A stretch of 40,365 nucleotides of DNA from SAR86 cluster bacterium REDSEA-S09_B4 (GTDB taxonomy: Bacteria; Pseudomonadota; Gammaproteobacteria; Magnimaribacterales; Magnimaribacteraceae): contig LUQU01000043.1 of NCBI GenBank assembly GCA_001628005.1, forward strand, positions 1 through 40,365. Reading direction: 5' to 3'. Positions 1 through 10,029 of this stretch are shown one piece after another; the first letter of the stretch is position 1; the number at the start of each line of letters is the position of its first letter. The position numbers were made by a program, and so were the translations under genes. The notes beneath the pieces were generated by a model, which ran no database searches, had not been told where the DNA came from, and worked only from the letters and a program-made list of their open reading frames with translations.

Positions 1-65
1 GAATTAGATTTTCCACCAAATGCTTTATGAAAATTTTGATAAAACCTAATGTATTTATCTTCCAT
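1..65 (-). CDS. partial gene at left edge, possible second DUF805 protein
   Basis: An open frame starts at an ATG at 65 and runs off the left edge, giving 21 complete codons. It begins two bases after the stop of the DUF805 gene, so it would be the next gene of the same leftward unit. Its last residues, KAFGGKSN, can be laid over KNFSGRAC at the same distance from the start of the neighbouring DUF805 protein. A tandem DUF805 paralogue is therefore possible, but the fragment is very short. A weak GGA lies upstream of the start. Confidence 0.35.
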   Translation of the reverse strand, partial: MEDKYIRFYQNFHKAFGGKSN

Positions 66-67
66 TT

Positions 68-466
68 TTATTGTTCCAAAAGAGGGTTCCTTCCCCACTT
101 GTTTTCATCCTCTTTTGCTGGAAGCATGCACAATATCAAGATAATAAAAATGCCAATAATGGTGAAATAGGACAACTGCCACCACCCGGATATACCTCTG
201 TCTTGAAGACGTCTTGAGGTTACTGAGGTGTATGGTATTAAGATAAAAATAAGAAATAATGTACTTAGCGCCCCTATTTCTGATCCAGTCCATACATAAA
301 AAATGTTATCTGCTTCGACTAGACCAATATTAACTTCAACTATTGCTATAAAAATAGAGAACAAATTATATGCAAGAATGAAATACCAAAACTCACTCCT
401 ACATGCTCTGCCACTAAAATTTTTCCAATTTGTTAAAACTGAAATGACTGCTTCTTTCATATTCAT
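68..466 (-). CDS. DUF805 family small inner-membrane protein
   Basis: This 132-residue protein belongs by eye to the DUF805 (YhaH-like) family. It shows the family opening FSGRACRSEFWYF near residues 17-29, a later RRLQDRGISGWW segment, and a lysine/glutamate-rich tail with GRNPL near the end. Hydrophobic stretches suggest three or four membrane segments (roughly 28-50, 63-82 and 95-113). The molecular role of DUF805 proteins is unknown to me. The start is supported by an AGGA about eight bases upstream. The gene lies 33 bp downstream of glmS on the same strand and may be carried on its transcript. No signal peptide or catalytic motif is seen. Confidence 0.8.
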   Translation of the reverse strand: MNMKEAVISVLTNWKNFSGRACRSEFWYFILAYNLFSIFIAIVEVNIGLVEADNIFYVWTGSEIGALSTLFLIFILIPYTSVTSRRLQDRGISGWWQLSYFTIIGIFIILILCMLPAKEDENKWGRNPLLEQ

Positions 467-499
467 TATTTTTATCCTTTTTTAATTCTCTGTTTGAAC

Positions 500-2332
500 T
501 TACTCGACAGTAACGGACTTAGCTAAATTCCTTGGCTGATCTATATCGGTCCCTTTGAGTATAGCTACATGATACGCAAGCAGTTGCAGGGGTATGGTGT
601 AAATGATCGGTGCTATAAGCTCAGGAATTTCGGGTAGCTCAATAAATTGAGTTATGGTGTCTTCATGGCTCTCGTGCGAGTGCCCAAATACATAAAGCTC
701 TCCCCCTCTTGCCTTCACTTCCTGAAGGTTCGACTTCACTTTTTCTAGCAAATCATCGTTTGGAGCAACAGCTATCACTGGCATCTCAGAATCTATTAAA
801 GCCAAAGGCCCGTGCTTTAACTCCCCTGCCGGGTAGGCTTCAGCATGAATATAAGAAATTTCTTTCAGCTTTAATGCGCCCTCCATGGCAATAGGGTAGT
901 GGATACCTCGACCTAAAAATAAAGCATGTTCCTTATCGTCAAACTCTTCTGCCATCTTAATGACTGACGGCTCTAATGCCATAACGGCATCCAAAGATTC
1001 AGGGAGTGCCCTTATAGATTCGTTGATTCTGTTCTCAGCTACTGCAGAGAGGCCATGGCTTCTTCCCAACACCAAGGTGAGCATCAATAAGCCCATCAAT
1101 TGAGTGGTAAAGGCCTTGGTGGAAGCCACCCCAATTTCTGGGCCTGCCTTTGTTAAATACACTAGATCTGATTCTCGTGCTAGTGAACTTGTTGGGACAT
1201 TGCATATACCAAGTCTGGCTAGGTACCCTGAATCCTTTGAAAACCTCAAGCAGGCCAGAGTGTCGGCAGTCTCACCAGATTGCGAAATACTAACGAAGAG
1301 TGTGTTAGGGGCCACGACTTTATTTCTGTACCTGAATTCGCTGGCTACCTCTACACTACAAGGCAACCCCGCTAATCCTTCCAGCCAGTGTCGAGCTACC
1401 AAACCGGCATGGTAACTAGTGCCGCACGCCACGATTTGAACTGCCTCAACTTTTTCAAAGACTTCCGGTGCTGTGGGCCCAAATATTTCCTGTTGAACTC
1501 CCCCGTCTGTTAACTGACCTTCAAGTAATGCCTTAATTTTTTCTGGTTGTTCAAATATTTCTTTCAACATGAAGTGGCGGTATTCACCTTTCTCTATGGT
1601 CTCGCCAAGTGTTTTTTCGACGACCACTGGTCTTTTGACTTCTTGATCGCTTACATCCCACAACTTAGCTCCTGAGGGGGTTACTTCTGCGGTGTCTCCT
1701 TCTTCTAAAAAAATAAACTTTTCTGCATAATCTGCAATCGCCAATTGGTCAGAGGCAACAAGATTTTCACTTGATCCCATGCCCAAAACTAAAGGACTTC
1801 CTTTTCTTGCGGCTACCACAACTTGCGGGTCATTAATGTGGATTGCAACCAGACCATAAGCTCCCTCAAGCTCTTTCACCGCTACCTTCACGGCTTCAGC
1901 CAAAGTATCAGTAGTTTCTCGTTTGGCATGAATTAAGTGGGCGACAACCTCAGTATCAGTTTCAGACTCAAACACGTAACCCAAAGCTTTAAGGGTGGTT
2001 TTTAATTCTTGATGATTCTCAATTATTCCATTATGAACAACAAAAACCTCTCCTCTTGAATGGTGTGGGTGGGCGTTTGCCTCTGTAGGGGTGCCGTGTG
2101 TTGCCCATCTAGTATGAGCTATACCTGTATTTCCAATCATCGGCGTATCGTCTATGGCGTTTTGTAGCTCTGAAACCTTCCCTGCTCTTTTAATGACTTG
2201 AACTTGATTAGCGTCCTTGCCAAACACCGCAAGTCCTGAAGAATCGTAACCTCGATACTCTTGCCTTAATAAGCCATTAATCAACTTTTCAGTTACTTGA
2301 CCTTCTGAAGCTATTCCTACTATCCCACACAT
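500..2332 (-). CDS. glmS: glutamine--fructose-6-phosphate aminotransferase (isomerizing)
   Basis: GlmS makes glucosamine-6-phosphate from fructose-6-phosphate and glutamine, the first step toward UDP-GlcNAc for peptidoglycan and lipopolysaccharide. The 610-residue protein has the normal family length. The N-terminal Ntn glutaminase domain (about 1-220) begins MCGIVG with the nucleophile Cys2, and carries RGYDSSG and the HTRWATHG segment. Two SIS sugar-isomerase domains follow (about 285-420 and 455-600), with CGTSYHAG, SISQSGETADT and the C-terminal LAKSVTVE. The ATG overlaps the last base of glmU, so the two UDP-GlcNAc genes are coupled. No glmS ribozyme or leader fits between them; any control would have to act on the glmU side or in trans. 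The identification is certain. Confidence 0.98.
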   Translation of the reverse strand: MCGIVGIASEGQVTEKLINGLLRQEYRGYDSSGLAVFGKDANQVQVIKRAGKVSELQNAIDDTPMIGNTGIAHTRWATHGTPTEANAHPHHSRGEVFVVHNGIIENHQELKTTLKALGYVFESETDTEVVAHLIHAKRETTDTLAEAVKVAVKELEGAYGLVAIHINDPQVVVAARKGSPLVLGMGSSENLVASDQLAIADYAEKFIFLEEGDTAEVTPSGAKLWDVSDQEVKRPVVVEKTLGETIEKGEYRHFMLKEIFEQPEKIKALLEGQLTDGGVQQEIFGPTAPEVFEKVEAVQIVACGTSYHAGLVARHWLEGLAGLPCSVEVASEFRYRNKVVAPNTLFVSISQSGETADTLACLRFSKDSGYLARLGICNVPTSSLARESDLVYLTKAGPEIGVASTKAFTTQLMGLLMLTLVLGRSHGLSAVAENRINESIRALPESLDAVMALEPSVIKMAEEFDDKEHALFLGRGIHYPIAMEGALKLKEISYIHAEAYPAGELKHGPLALIDSEMPVIAVAPNDDLLEKVKSNLQEVKARGGELYVFGHSHESHEDTITQFIELPEIPELIAPIIYTIPLQLLAYHVAILKGTDIDQPRNLAKSVTVE

Positions 2333-3681
2333 TATTTTTTTCTTTTGATATTAGACTGCTTTGATCTTCCGATGGCAAGATTTCCCGGGGGTACATTTTT
2401 TGTGATGACAGAACCGGCACCGGTATAAGCTTCCTTTCCTACTTTTACTGGAGCCACCAAAGAGGAGTTAGAGCCGATGAATGCACCCTCTTCTAATTTG
2501 GTTTTATGTTTATTTTTTCCATCATAATTACAGGTAATAGTTCCTGCCCCTACATTTACTTTTGTGCCTAAGTTGCTGTCCCCTAGATAAGTTAAGTGCT
2601 TGGCCTTAGATGACTTGCCAATCTTGGAGCGGTTGGCTTCTACAAAATTCCCTAATTCTGCCCGGCCTTCTATTTCAGTGCCTCCCCTTATCCGAGCAAA
2701 GGGTCCTAATTTACAAAGATCTCCTACAATTGAATCTTCAATTACAGTATTGGCTTCAATAATGACCCGATCTCCAATGATAGAGTTTTTTATATAGCAG
2801 TTTGGCCCAATTTTTGTGTTCTTTCCTATTTCCACTTTGCCTTCAAAGACATTATTTACGTCTATGAAGGATCCCTTGCTAGCAGAAAATGGCCCCCTGA
2901 TATCCAATCTGTTCACATCGGCAATATTTACTCCGGAATTTACCAGCCTTTTTGCTGAGAGCCTTTGGCAAGCTCGCTCAAGCTCCTGCAGTTCAAGGGG
3001 GCTGTTTGCGCCCAAGGCCTCATCAGAATCATCCAAAAGAAGTGGCTGTACTTTTACTCCAGAATTTTTTGCCAGTTCTACAATGTCTGTTAAATAATAT
3101 TCTCGAGATGCATTCTTATTCTTTATTTCTTGTATAAGTTTCTTTGCCAGGGAGGATTTTATTGCCAAGATGCCAGAATTAACCTCTTGTATTTCTTTTT
3201 GTTGTTTGGTTGCGTCTTTTTCTTCTATTATTGCCTGAACTTGGTTTCTTGACCCCCTAACTATTCTTCCATAGCCTTGAGGCCTCTCTTTTATGAAGGT
3301 AAGTATTGCCAAGGATCCTCTTTCTGCTGATTTAATAAGCTTCTTTAAGGACTTGCTCTCCACCAAAGGAACATCTCCACAGAGAACCACCATTATTGAG
3401 CCAGGCCTTAATTTAGGGAGCGCCATTTTTACAGCATGAGCTGTTCCTAGCTGCTTTCTTTGTGTTACAAATTTAGTGCTCCTGCTAGTGTTTAATACTC
3501 TTTTAACTTCTTTAGCCTGATTGCCCAAGACTAAAATAGTTCGAGATTTCTCTATTTCTGAAATAGTATCTAAGGCATGCTGTGCCATTGGTTTGCCTGC
3601 TACTGGCAACAAAACCTTAGGGGCAGTCCCTAACATTCTTTTGCCCTCACCGGCCGCTAATACAACAAAATCAGTATTCAT
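2332..3681 (-). CDS. glmU: bifunctional UDP-GlcNAc pyrophosphorylase / glucosamine-1-phosphate acetyltransferase
   Basis: GlmU acetylates glucosamine-1-phosphate and then uridylates it to UDP-GlcNAc in the cytoplasm. The 449-residue protein is close to the usual 455. The N-terminal nucleotidyltransferase domain has LAAGEGKRM (about 8-16) and PKVLLPVAGKPM; the usual basic stretch between them is replaced by LGTA. A central GTAHA motif and the EVNSGILA segment are present. The C-terminal half is a left-handed beta helix of hexapeptide repeats with NYDGKNKHKT, the conserved acetyltransferase signature, and GSNSSLVAPV. It lies directly upstream of glmS and 55 bp downstream of atpC, separated from the latter by a probable terminator. 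The pairing of glmU and glmS next to atpC is typical of gammaproteobacteria. Confidence 0.97.
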   Translation of the reverse strand: MNTDFVVLAAGEGKRMLGTAPKVLLPVAGKPMAQHALDTISEIEKSRTILVLGNQAKEVKRVLNTSRSTKFVTQRKQLGTAHAVKMALPKLRPGSIMVVLCGDVPLVESKSLKKLIKSAERGSLAILTFIKERPQGYGRIVRGSRNQVQAIIEEKDATKQQKEIQEVNSGILAIKSSLAKKLIQEIKNKNASREYYLTDIVELAKNSGVKVQPLLLDDSDEALGANSPLELQELERACQRLSAKRLVNSGVNIADVNRLDIRGPFSASKGSFIDVNNVFEGKVEIGKNTKIGPNCYIKNSIIGDRVIIEANTVIEDSIVGDLCKLGPFARIRGGTEIEGRAELGNFVEANRSKIGKSSKAKHLTYLGDSNLGTKVNVGAGTITCNYDGKNKHKTKLEEGAFIGSNSSLVAPVKVGKEAYTGAGSVITKNVPPGNLAIGRSKQSNIKRKK

Positions 3682-3699
3682 TAGAACTTTTTAACTTAA

Positions 3700-3727
3700 A
3701 AGAAGCCCCCTCGCAAATAAAAGGGGC
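3700..3727 (-). terminator. probable rho-independent terminator of the atp operon
   Basis: In the 55 bp between the atpC stop and the glmU start, read on the minus strand, a GCCCC arm (723-727) and a GGGGC arm (705-709) can pair around a 13-base loop and are followed by TTCTTTT. The stem is short, so termination may be partial and let some transcript continue into glmU-glmS. Confidence 0.5.
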
Positions 3728-3736
3728 GCTATTAAA

Positions 3737-4150
3737 CTACTTCTTGCGTAGTTTCTGCAAGGATTTTAGTCTTGCCGCTGCTTCGGCTAGCTGGGCAGTA
3801 GCCAAAGAATAGTCAAGCTCAGACTTTTGATCTTCCAACTCGCGCTCTGCTAATTCCTTTGCCCTTTCAGCCTCTGCTTCATCAATATCATCGGCCCTTT
3901 CTGCGACATCTGTTAGAAGGGTAATAACTCCAGGTTGAACCTCTAAGAAGCCCCCCGAAGCAAAGAAAACCTCCTCTTCTCCTCCCTCAAGCACTAATTT
4001 GACTGGGCCTGGTTTGAGGTTGGTTAAAAGAGGAGCATGCCTGGGAGTTATTGCAATTTCTCCCGAGCCACCATCGGCTGTCAGCATCTCAACTTCGCCT
4101 GAAAACAACTCTCCTTCTGGACTAACTATGTTGCACTGAATTAAAGACAT
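3737..4150 (-). CDS. atpC: ATP synthase F1 subunit epsilon
   Basis: This is the central-stalk epsilon subunit, which with gamma forms the rotor and can inhibit ATP hydrolysis. At 137 residues it has normal length. The N-terminal beta-sandwich (about 1-85) shows CNIVSPEGELFSGEVEML and GEIAITPRHAPLLT, and the C-terminal part (about 90-137) is a charged helical hairpin rich in Glu, Ala and Lys. It is the last gene of the atp operon, four bases after atpD, and is followed by the terminator at 3700-3727. No oddity is visible. Confidence 0.97.
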   Translation of the reverse strand: MSLIQCNIVSPEGELFSGEVEMLTADGGSGEIAITPRHAPLLTNLKPGPVKLVLEGGEEEVFFASGGFLEVQPGVITLLTDVAERADDIDEAEAERAKELAERELEDQKSELDYSLATAQLAEAAARLKSLQKLRKK

Positions 4151-4154
4151 TTAT

Positions 4155-5534
<1,380 letters not shown>

Positions 5535-5547
5535 TTACATCCAATTA

Positions 5548-6411
5548 TTAAAGTGCCTCTGCGCCAGCTACTATTTCAGAAATTTCCTGAGTTATAGCCG
5601 CCTGTCTGGCATTGTTATAAACAAGCTGAAGTTCGTCGATCAATTCGCCTGCATTATCTGTGGCGCTTTTCATGGCAACCATCTTTGCTGCCTGTTCACA
5701 GGCTATATTTTCTACAACTGCCTGATAAACCAATGACTCTATGTATCTTTCCATGAGTCCGTCCAATAAACCCCTCGAGTCATCTGGTTCGTAAATATAA
5801 TCCCAAAGTGCTGTTTCTTCTGGTTGCTCTAATTTTTGTAAGGGGAGAAGTTGTTTAATTTCTGGGCTCTGAGTCATGGTGTTTTCAAACCTGTTACTTG
5901 CCAAATAAACCCTGTCTACATTTCCTTCGCTAAACGAATCAAGCAACAATTTCATAGAACCAACCAATTGCTCTATGGATGGGTCATCTCCTAATTTCTC
6001 AGTGGCAGACATCACGTTGCCGCCATAGGATCTAAAAAACGCTCTTGCTTTAGTGCCTATCAAAGAAAAGCTTATGTCTCTTCCTTGTTCTGATTCGTTT
6101 TTAGCAAAGCCAGTAACCTCCCTTAGAAGATTTGCATTAAGGCCTCCACAAAGGCCTTTGTCCGAGGTAATAACAATTATTGCTATATTTTTTGGCTCTC
6201 TTTCAACCATGTAAGTAGGCTTATATTCTGGCTGACCATTAGCCAGGTGCCCAATTACCTCTAACATTCTATTTCTGTAAGGCCGTCCTCTTTCCATCCT
6301 GTCTTGGGTTTTTTTCATCTTACTGGCAGCAACCTTCTCCATGGCACTCGTTATTTTTTGAGTGTTGCTAATGCTCGATATCTGACTTCTGATTTCTTTA
6401 GTGTTGGGCAT
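5548..6411 (-). CDS. atpG: ATP synthase F1 subunit gamma
   Basis: Gamma is the rotor shaft that turns inside the alpha3beta3 ring. The protein is 287 residues, as in E. coli. The N-terminal helix has IRSQISSISNTQKITSAMEK with the conserved KITSAMxxVAASK pattern, the centre has ITSDKGLCGGLN (about 82-93), and the C-terminal helix ends with YNNARQAAITQEISEIVAGA. It starts 15 bp after the true stop of atpA at 6427-6429. All landmarks are present and the gene is intact. Confidence 0.98.
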   Translation of the reverse strand: MPNTKEIRSQISSISNTQKITSAMEKVAASKMKKTQDRMERGRPYRNRMLEVIGHLANGQPEYKPTYMVEREPKNIAIIVITSDKGLCGGLNANLLREVTGFAKNESEQGRDISFSLIGTKARAFFRSYGGNVMSATEKLGDDPSIEQLVGSMKLLLDSFSEGNVDRVYLASNRFENTMTQSPEIKQLLPLQKLEQPEETALWDYIYEPDDSRGLLDGLMERYIESLVYQAVVENIACEQAAKMVAMKSATDNAGELIDELQLVYNNARQAAITQEISEIVAGAEAL

Positions 6412-6426
6412 GTTCTAACAATTTCC

Positions 6427-7774
6427 TTACCAGGATTGGGTTTTTACAAATTTATCCAGGGCTTCCTTGAAAGATTTTTCAGTTTCGTCGTCGTATTTGC
6501 CCGATTCAGTTATGTCTTTCATTAAATCTTCATACTCAGAATCCATAAAAGAAAGAAGAGAGCTTTCAAAGATACTGTGCTAGCGCAGTTTTAATTCCTC
6601 CTCCAAGTTTTTTGATTATTGGTACCTGTGCTGCACCCCCAACCCTAGAAACTGAAATGCCTGGGTCCATAGCTGGTTTTAGTCCAGATTTAAACAATGA
6701 GTCTTCTAAAAAAATCTGTCCATCAGTTATAGAAATTACATTTGTAGGAACGAAAGCAGATATGTCTCCTGCTTGAGTTTCAACTATTGGGAGAGCTGTT
6801 AATGAGCCCGTTTTACCTTTTACTTTCCCTCCAGTAAAGTCAGCAACGTATTCTTCATTGACCCTAGCCGCTCTTTCTAACAGCCTAGAGTGTAAATAAA
6901 ATACATCCCCTGGATAAGCCTCTCTGCCTGGTGGTCTTCTTAATAAAAGGGACATCTGCCTGTAAGCCACCGCTTGTTTAGACAAATCATCGTATACAAT
7001 CAAGGCGTCTTCGCCCCTGTCTCTAAAGTACTCTCCCATCGAACAGGCTGAGAAGGGCGCTATGTACTGCATTGGTGCTGGGTCTGCAGCCGCTGCCGCT
7101 ACCACAATCGTGTTTTCCATTGCTCCGTTCTGTTCTAACTTTCTAACAACTGCCGCTATAGTGGACTGTTTTTGACCCACCGCTACATATATACACCTTA
7201 TGCTGGTGTCTCTTTGATTTATGATTGCATCGATTCCTATCGCCGTCTTTCCTGTCTGCCTGTCCCCAATGATTAACTCTCTTTGCCCCCTTCCTAATGG
7301 CACCATGCTGTCTATGGCCTTTATACCTAGTTGGACTGGCTGGTCTACAGACTTTCTAGAGATTACTCCGGGCGCTACCTTTTCTACAGGCGATGTTTCT
7401 TTAGTTTCAATCTTTCCTTTGCCATCAACCGGGTTGCCTAACGCATCAACTACCCTGCCCAATAACTCTTCTCCGACAGGAACTTCGAGGATTCTTCCTG
7501 TGCACTTTGCCGAACCGCCTTCAGCCAAAAGCTTGTAATCTCCTAAAACAACCACACCAACTGAATCTCTCTCCAAGTTTAGTGCCATCCCCATGACACC
7601 TCCGTCAAACTCTATCAACTCTCCATTCATAACTTCAGCAAGCCCATGGATTCTGGCTATCCCGTCTGCCAAATACACTATAGTTCCCTCATTACTGGGG
7701 GTGGCAGATGTGTCCAGAGCATCTATTTTTTCTTTAATAACTTGACTAATTTCTGAGGGGTTTAGTTCTTCCAT
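6427..7774 (-). CDS. atpA: ATP synthase F1 subunit alpha, interrupted by an out-of-frame internal deletion
   Basis: Alpha is the non-catalytic nucleotide-binding subunit of F1. From the ATG at 7774 the frame encodes 401 recognisable residues, including the P-loop GDRQTGKT and VSRVGGAAQ, and then hits TGA at 6566-6568 right after ALAQY. The true C-terminus is present in the next frame from 6570 to the TAA at 6427-6429: it begins [17 protein letters not shown] and ends KTQSW, 47 residues, matching the last 47 of the E. coli protein. About 66 residues of the C-terminal helical domain that should lie between are missing, so roughly 197 bases have been lost, with a +1 frame offset. As written the gene cannot make full-length alpha. 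Since the rest of the operon is intact, an assembly or cloning error is as likely as a real mutation. Confidence 0.93.
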
Positions 7775-7780
7775 AATTTT

Positions 7781-8293
7781 TTAACTTATTTGTTTTTTTA
7801 ATTTAAGCAGCTTGCCTTTCGTGCTGAGATCAATAACCTCATCTCCGCTCTTGATTGTTAAGCCACCGATTAAATTCTTGTTAATCTCCACTCTGGTGGA
7901 AAGATTTTTCCCGTATCTTTCTTTTAAAAGGCCTTCTATTTGTTCTGCTTGTGCTTCACTTAATTCAAAGGCTGAAGTGATTAAGACATCATTTAGTTTA
8001 TTTTTTTTGGCCACGAGTTTTTGGTATTCGCTGAGTATCTCTGGAAGAAGTGACAGCCTCTTTGCCTCTCCTAAAACCCTCAAGAAATTGTTTGTCTTTT
8101 TTTGTATCTCGCCCTTAAATAGCCCGATAAAGGCTTCGGCCTTCTCCCTATAAGCCAGCTTTGGAGAGTCTATAAGCTTAGCAACATTTGGCTGTTTGAT
8201 AACAGCAACAACCTGCCTTAGGTCTTCTGTCCACTCTTCTGAGTGCTCAAAAATGGCTTGCGCGTAGGGTCTTGCTTGTGTTTCTGAGCTCAA
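7781..8293 (-). CDS. atpH: ATP synthase F1 subunit delta
   Basis: Delta joins the top of F1 to the b-subunit stalk. The 170-residue protein is a few residues shorter than E. coli's 177, the difference lying in the first helices. It opens with ARPYAQAIFEH and closes with the family segment NLIGGLTIKSGDEVIDLSTKGKL, after SEAQAEQIEGLLKERYGK. The start is a TTG at 8293; an AAGGAG that overlaps the end of atpF lies eight bases upstream and decides it. It is six bases upstream of atpA. Confidence 0.95.
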   Translation of the reverse strand: MSSETQARPYAQAIFEHSEEWTEDLRQVVAVIKQPNVAKLIDSPKLAYREKAEAFIGLFKGEIQKKTNNFLRVLGEAKRLSLLPEILSEYQKLVAKKNKLNDVLITSAFELSEAQAEQIEGLLKERYGKNLSTRVEINKNLIGGLTIKSGDEVIDLSTKGKLLKLKKQIS

Positions 8294-8295
8294 CT

Positions 8296-8766
8296 TTACA
8301 ACTCCTTGGTTAACTCATCTATCAATTCGGAGTTTTTCTTCTCATCAATCTCTGAATTTAATATTTTCTCTGCCCCTGCGACTGCCAGTGTTGCCACTTC
8401 TGACCTTAACTCCTCTCTGGCCCTCTTGGCACTTTGCTCGATGTCATTCTGGGCTGAAACTTTTATTTTTTCTGCTTCTTCTTGAGCACTTGTCTTGGCC
8501 TCTTCTACCAATTGATTGGCCCTTTGGTTAGCTTGACCAACCAAGTCGGCTGCTTCCTTTTTTGCCTCTCCCAGAATCTCTTCTTTTCTTGCATTAGCCT
8601 CTTCTAGTTCTCTGCGTCCTTCGCTTGCGGCATTTAAGCCGTCAGCAATTTCCTTTTCTCTTTCTTCGAGAATTTTTAGCATTGGTGGCCACACATATTT
8701 CATGCAGAACCACACAAACAATATAAATGCCAGTAACTGGCCGACTAATGTGAAATTAAAATTCAT
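8296..8766 (-). CDS. atpF: ATP synthase Fo subunit b
   Basis: Subunit b forms the peripheral stalk. The 156-residue protein, the same length as in E. coli, starts with [19 protein letters not shown], one membrane segment (about 5-25), followed by [22 protein letters not shown] and a long, strongly charged helix rich in Glu, Ala and Lys with a coiled-coil character. It abuts atpE (start codon next to the atpE stop) and its end carries the ribosome-binding site for atpH. Confidence 0.97.
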   Translation of the reverse strand: MNFNFTLVGQLLAFILFVWFCMKYVWPPMLKILEEREKEIADGLNAASEGRRELEEANARKEEILGEAKKEAADLVGQANQRANQLVEEAKTSAQEEAEKIKVSAQNDIEQSAKRAREELRSEVATLAVAGAEKILNSEIDEKKNSELIDELTKEL

Positions 8767-8991
8767 CTAGCCAAAAAGTTGTATTAAACCAAATGCCAAT
8801 GAAATGATAGGTAGAGCATCTACTAGGGCCATCATTATAAAAAACTGACCCAACAGATACCCCTGTAGTTCTGGTTGCCTTGCTATACCCTCTAGGTATT
8901 TGGAGGCAGCCACTCCTACTCCAATGGCGCCACCTATGGCTCCCATGCCGACCATTATCGCTCCGGCTATTTTAAGTAATGAATCTTCCAT
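8767..8991 (-). CDS. atpE: ATP synthase Fo subunit c
   Basis: Subunit c forms the proton-driven ring in the membrane. The 74-residue protein has two hydrophobic helices around a polar loop (ARQPELQG, about 37-44). The first helix has the glycine-rich run AIGGAIGVGVAAS, and the second has the ion-binding Asp58 in LVDALPII. The Asp, and lack of the glutamate/threonine pattern of sodium-type rings, indicates proton coupling, as in E. coli. The start ATG at 8991 and the order atpB-atpE-atpF are standard. Confidence 0.97.
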   Translation of the reverse strand: MEDSLLKIAGAIMVGMGAIGGAIGVGVAASKYLEGIARQPELQGYLLGQFFIMMALVDALPIISLAFGLIQLFG

Positions 8992-9006
8992 TTTTTCTCC
9001 TGATAG

Positions 9007-9960
9007 TTAATGATGAGTTTCGTGTGCTTGATTCAAAAACACAACTGTTAAAATCATAAATACATACGCTTGTAGCGCTATTATTAATATATGGAATACA
9101 GCCCAAAGAATTTGTAGGAGTATTCCCACTATTCCCCACATTATTGATTGGGAAAGAATGCCTGCCTGAAACAACTCTCCCGAGTAAATATACAAACAAG
9201 CAATCAATATAAAAATCATCTCTCCTGCAAAAAGGTTTCCATATAACCTAAGGGCAAGTGCGGCTTGTTTGGCATAAAAGCCGGGTATTTCCACTATCAT
9301 ATTGAAAGGTATTGCCCACTTTCCAAGCGGCTGTAGGGTTAATTCTGATATAAAACCCCCAACACCCTTTTCTTTAATGCTGTAGTAATGAATTAGTACT
9401 GCCACCCCCAAAGCCATTCCTGCAGGGGCATTTATGTCTGCCACTGGCAGTACCTTAAAATAATGAACCCACCCGTACTCTGTAGAAGATTGAAAGCCAT
9501 TTGCTATCCACGGTATAAGGTCAACAGGCAATAAGTCCATAAGGTTCATTAGAAGCACCCAGGCGATTGAAGTAAGGGCGAGCGGACCTATAATCTTATT
9601 TCCCTTCGGCACAAAAATGTCGCTTACTCCGGTTCTTACAAAATCAAAGGCATATTCTACGGCGTTCTGTAGTTTGCTGGGGTCTGTCACTGAGGCTTTC
9701 CTTGCCACCGACCAAAATAGAAAACAAAACAGCCCGCCCAATAACAGAGACATGACCATGGTGTCTATGTGAATCGCGTTAAACCCCATTTCTTTTGGGT
9801 TGCAGGTGTATTCTTTTACCTCTTGGTGTGCTTTTTGATCTGCACCAATGTTTATGTGGCCGTCAGCAAACCTCCACTTTCCATCAGAGCATTGCCCAAA
9901 AGTTAAGTTTTGGAGGTGGTGTTTAATGAAGTCGTCTGAGTTTAGTTCTTTTTCTGCCAT
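9007..9960 (-). CDS. atpB: ATP synthase Fo subunit a
   Basis: Subunit a forms the two proton half-channels beside the c ring. I start it at the ATG at 9960, giving 317 residues beginning MAEKELNSDDFIKHHLQNL, because GAGG lies six bases upstream and the sequence then matches the family start; a TTG at 9981 would overlap the promoter. Conserved parts are LMNLMDLLPVD, the helix with the essential arginine in LALRLYGNLFAGE, and the C-terminal AVFHILIIALQAYVF. The N-terminal region is longer than in E. coli (271) or Pseudomonas (about 289) by an insertion at about residues 24-55 that contains two cysteines (24 and 53). No atpI gene precedes it, unlike many gammaproteobacteria. Confidence 0.96.
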   Translation of the reverse strand: MAEKELNSDDFIKHHLQNLTFGQCSDGKWRFADGHINIGADQKAHQEVKEYTCNPKEMGFNAIHIDTMVMSLLLGGLFCFLFWSVARKASVTDPSKLQNAVEYAFDFVRTGVSDIFVPKGNKIIGPLALTSIAWVLLMNLMDLLPVDLIPWIANGFQSSTEYGWVHYFKVLPVADINAPAGMALGVAVLIHYYSIKEKGVGGFISELTLQPLGKWAIPFNMIVEIPGFYAKQAALALRLYGNLFAGEMIFILIACLYIYSGELFQAGILSQSIMWGIVGILLQILWAVFHILIIALQAYVFMILTVVFLNQAHETHH

Positions 9961-9980
9961 CAAGCGCCTCGGCCGCCGCA

Positions 9981-10009
9981 ATTATAAATACCTAAGGCTT
10001 CCTGTCCAA
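9981..10009 (-). promoter_or_regulatory. sigma70-type promoter of the atp operon
   Basis: On the minus strand TTGGAC (10004-10009) and a perfect TATAAT (9981-9986) are 17 bases apart. Shifting the upstream box by one base gives TGGACA with a 16-base spacer. The promoter lies in the gap between the parB stop and the atpB start and gives a leader of only about 15-20 bases containing the GC-rich GCGGCGGCCGAGG. Confidence 0.7.
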
Positions 10010-10029
10010 GGACTAATATGTTTTTTTGG

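Noticed and set aside
6427-6570. Programmed frameshift as explanation for the atpA break
   Set aside because: A frameshift alone cannot account for about 66 missing residues; the intervening sequence is absent.
9961-9981. AtpB start at the TTG at 9981
   Set aside because: It would add seven residues not found in the family and overlap the -10 box of the promoter; the ATG at 9960 has a better ribosome-binding site.
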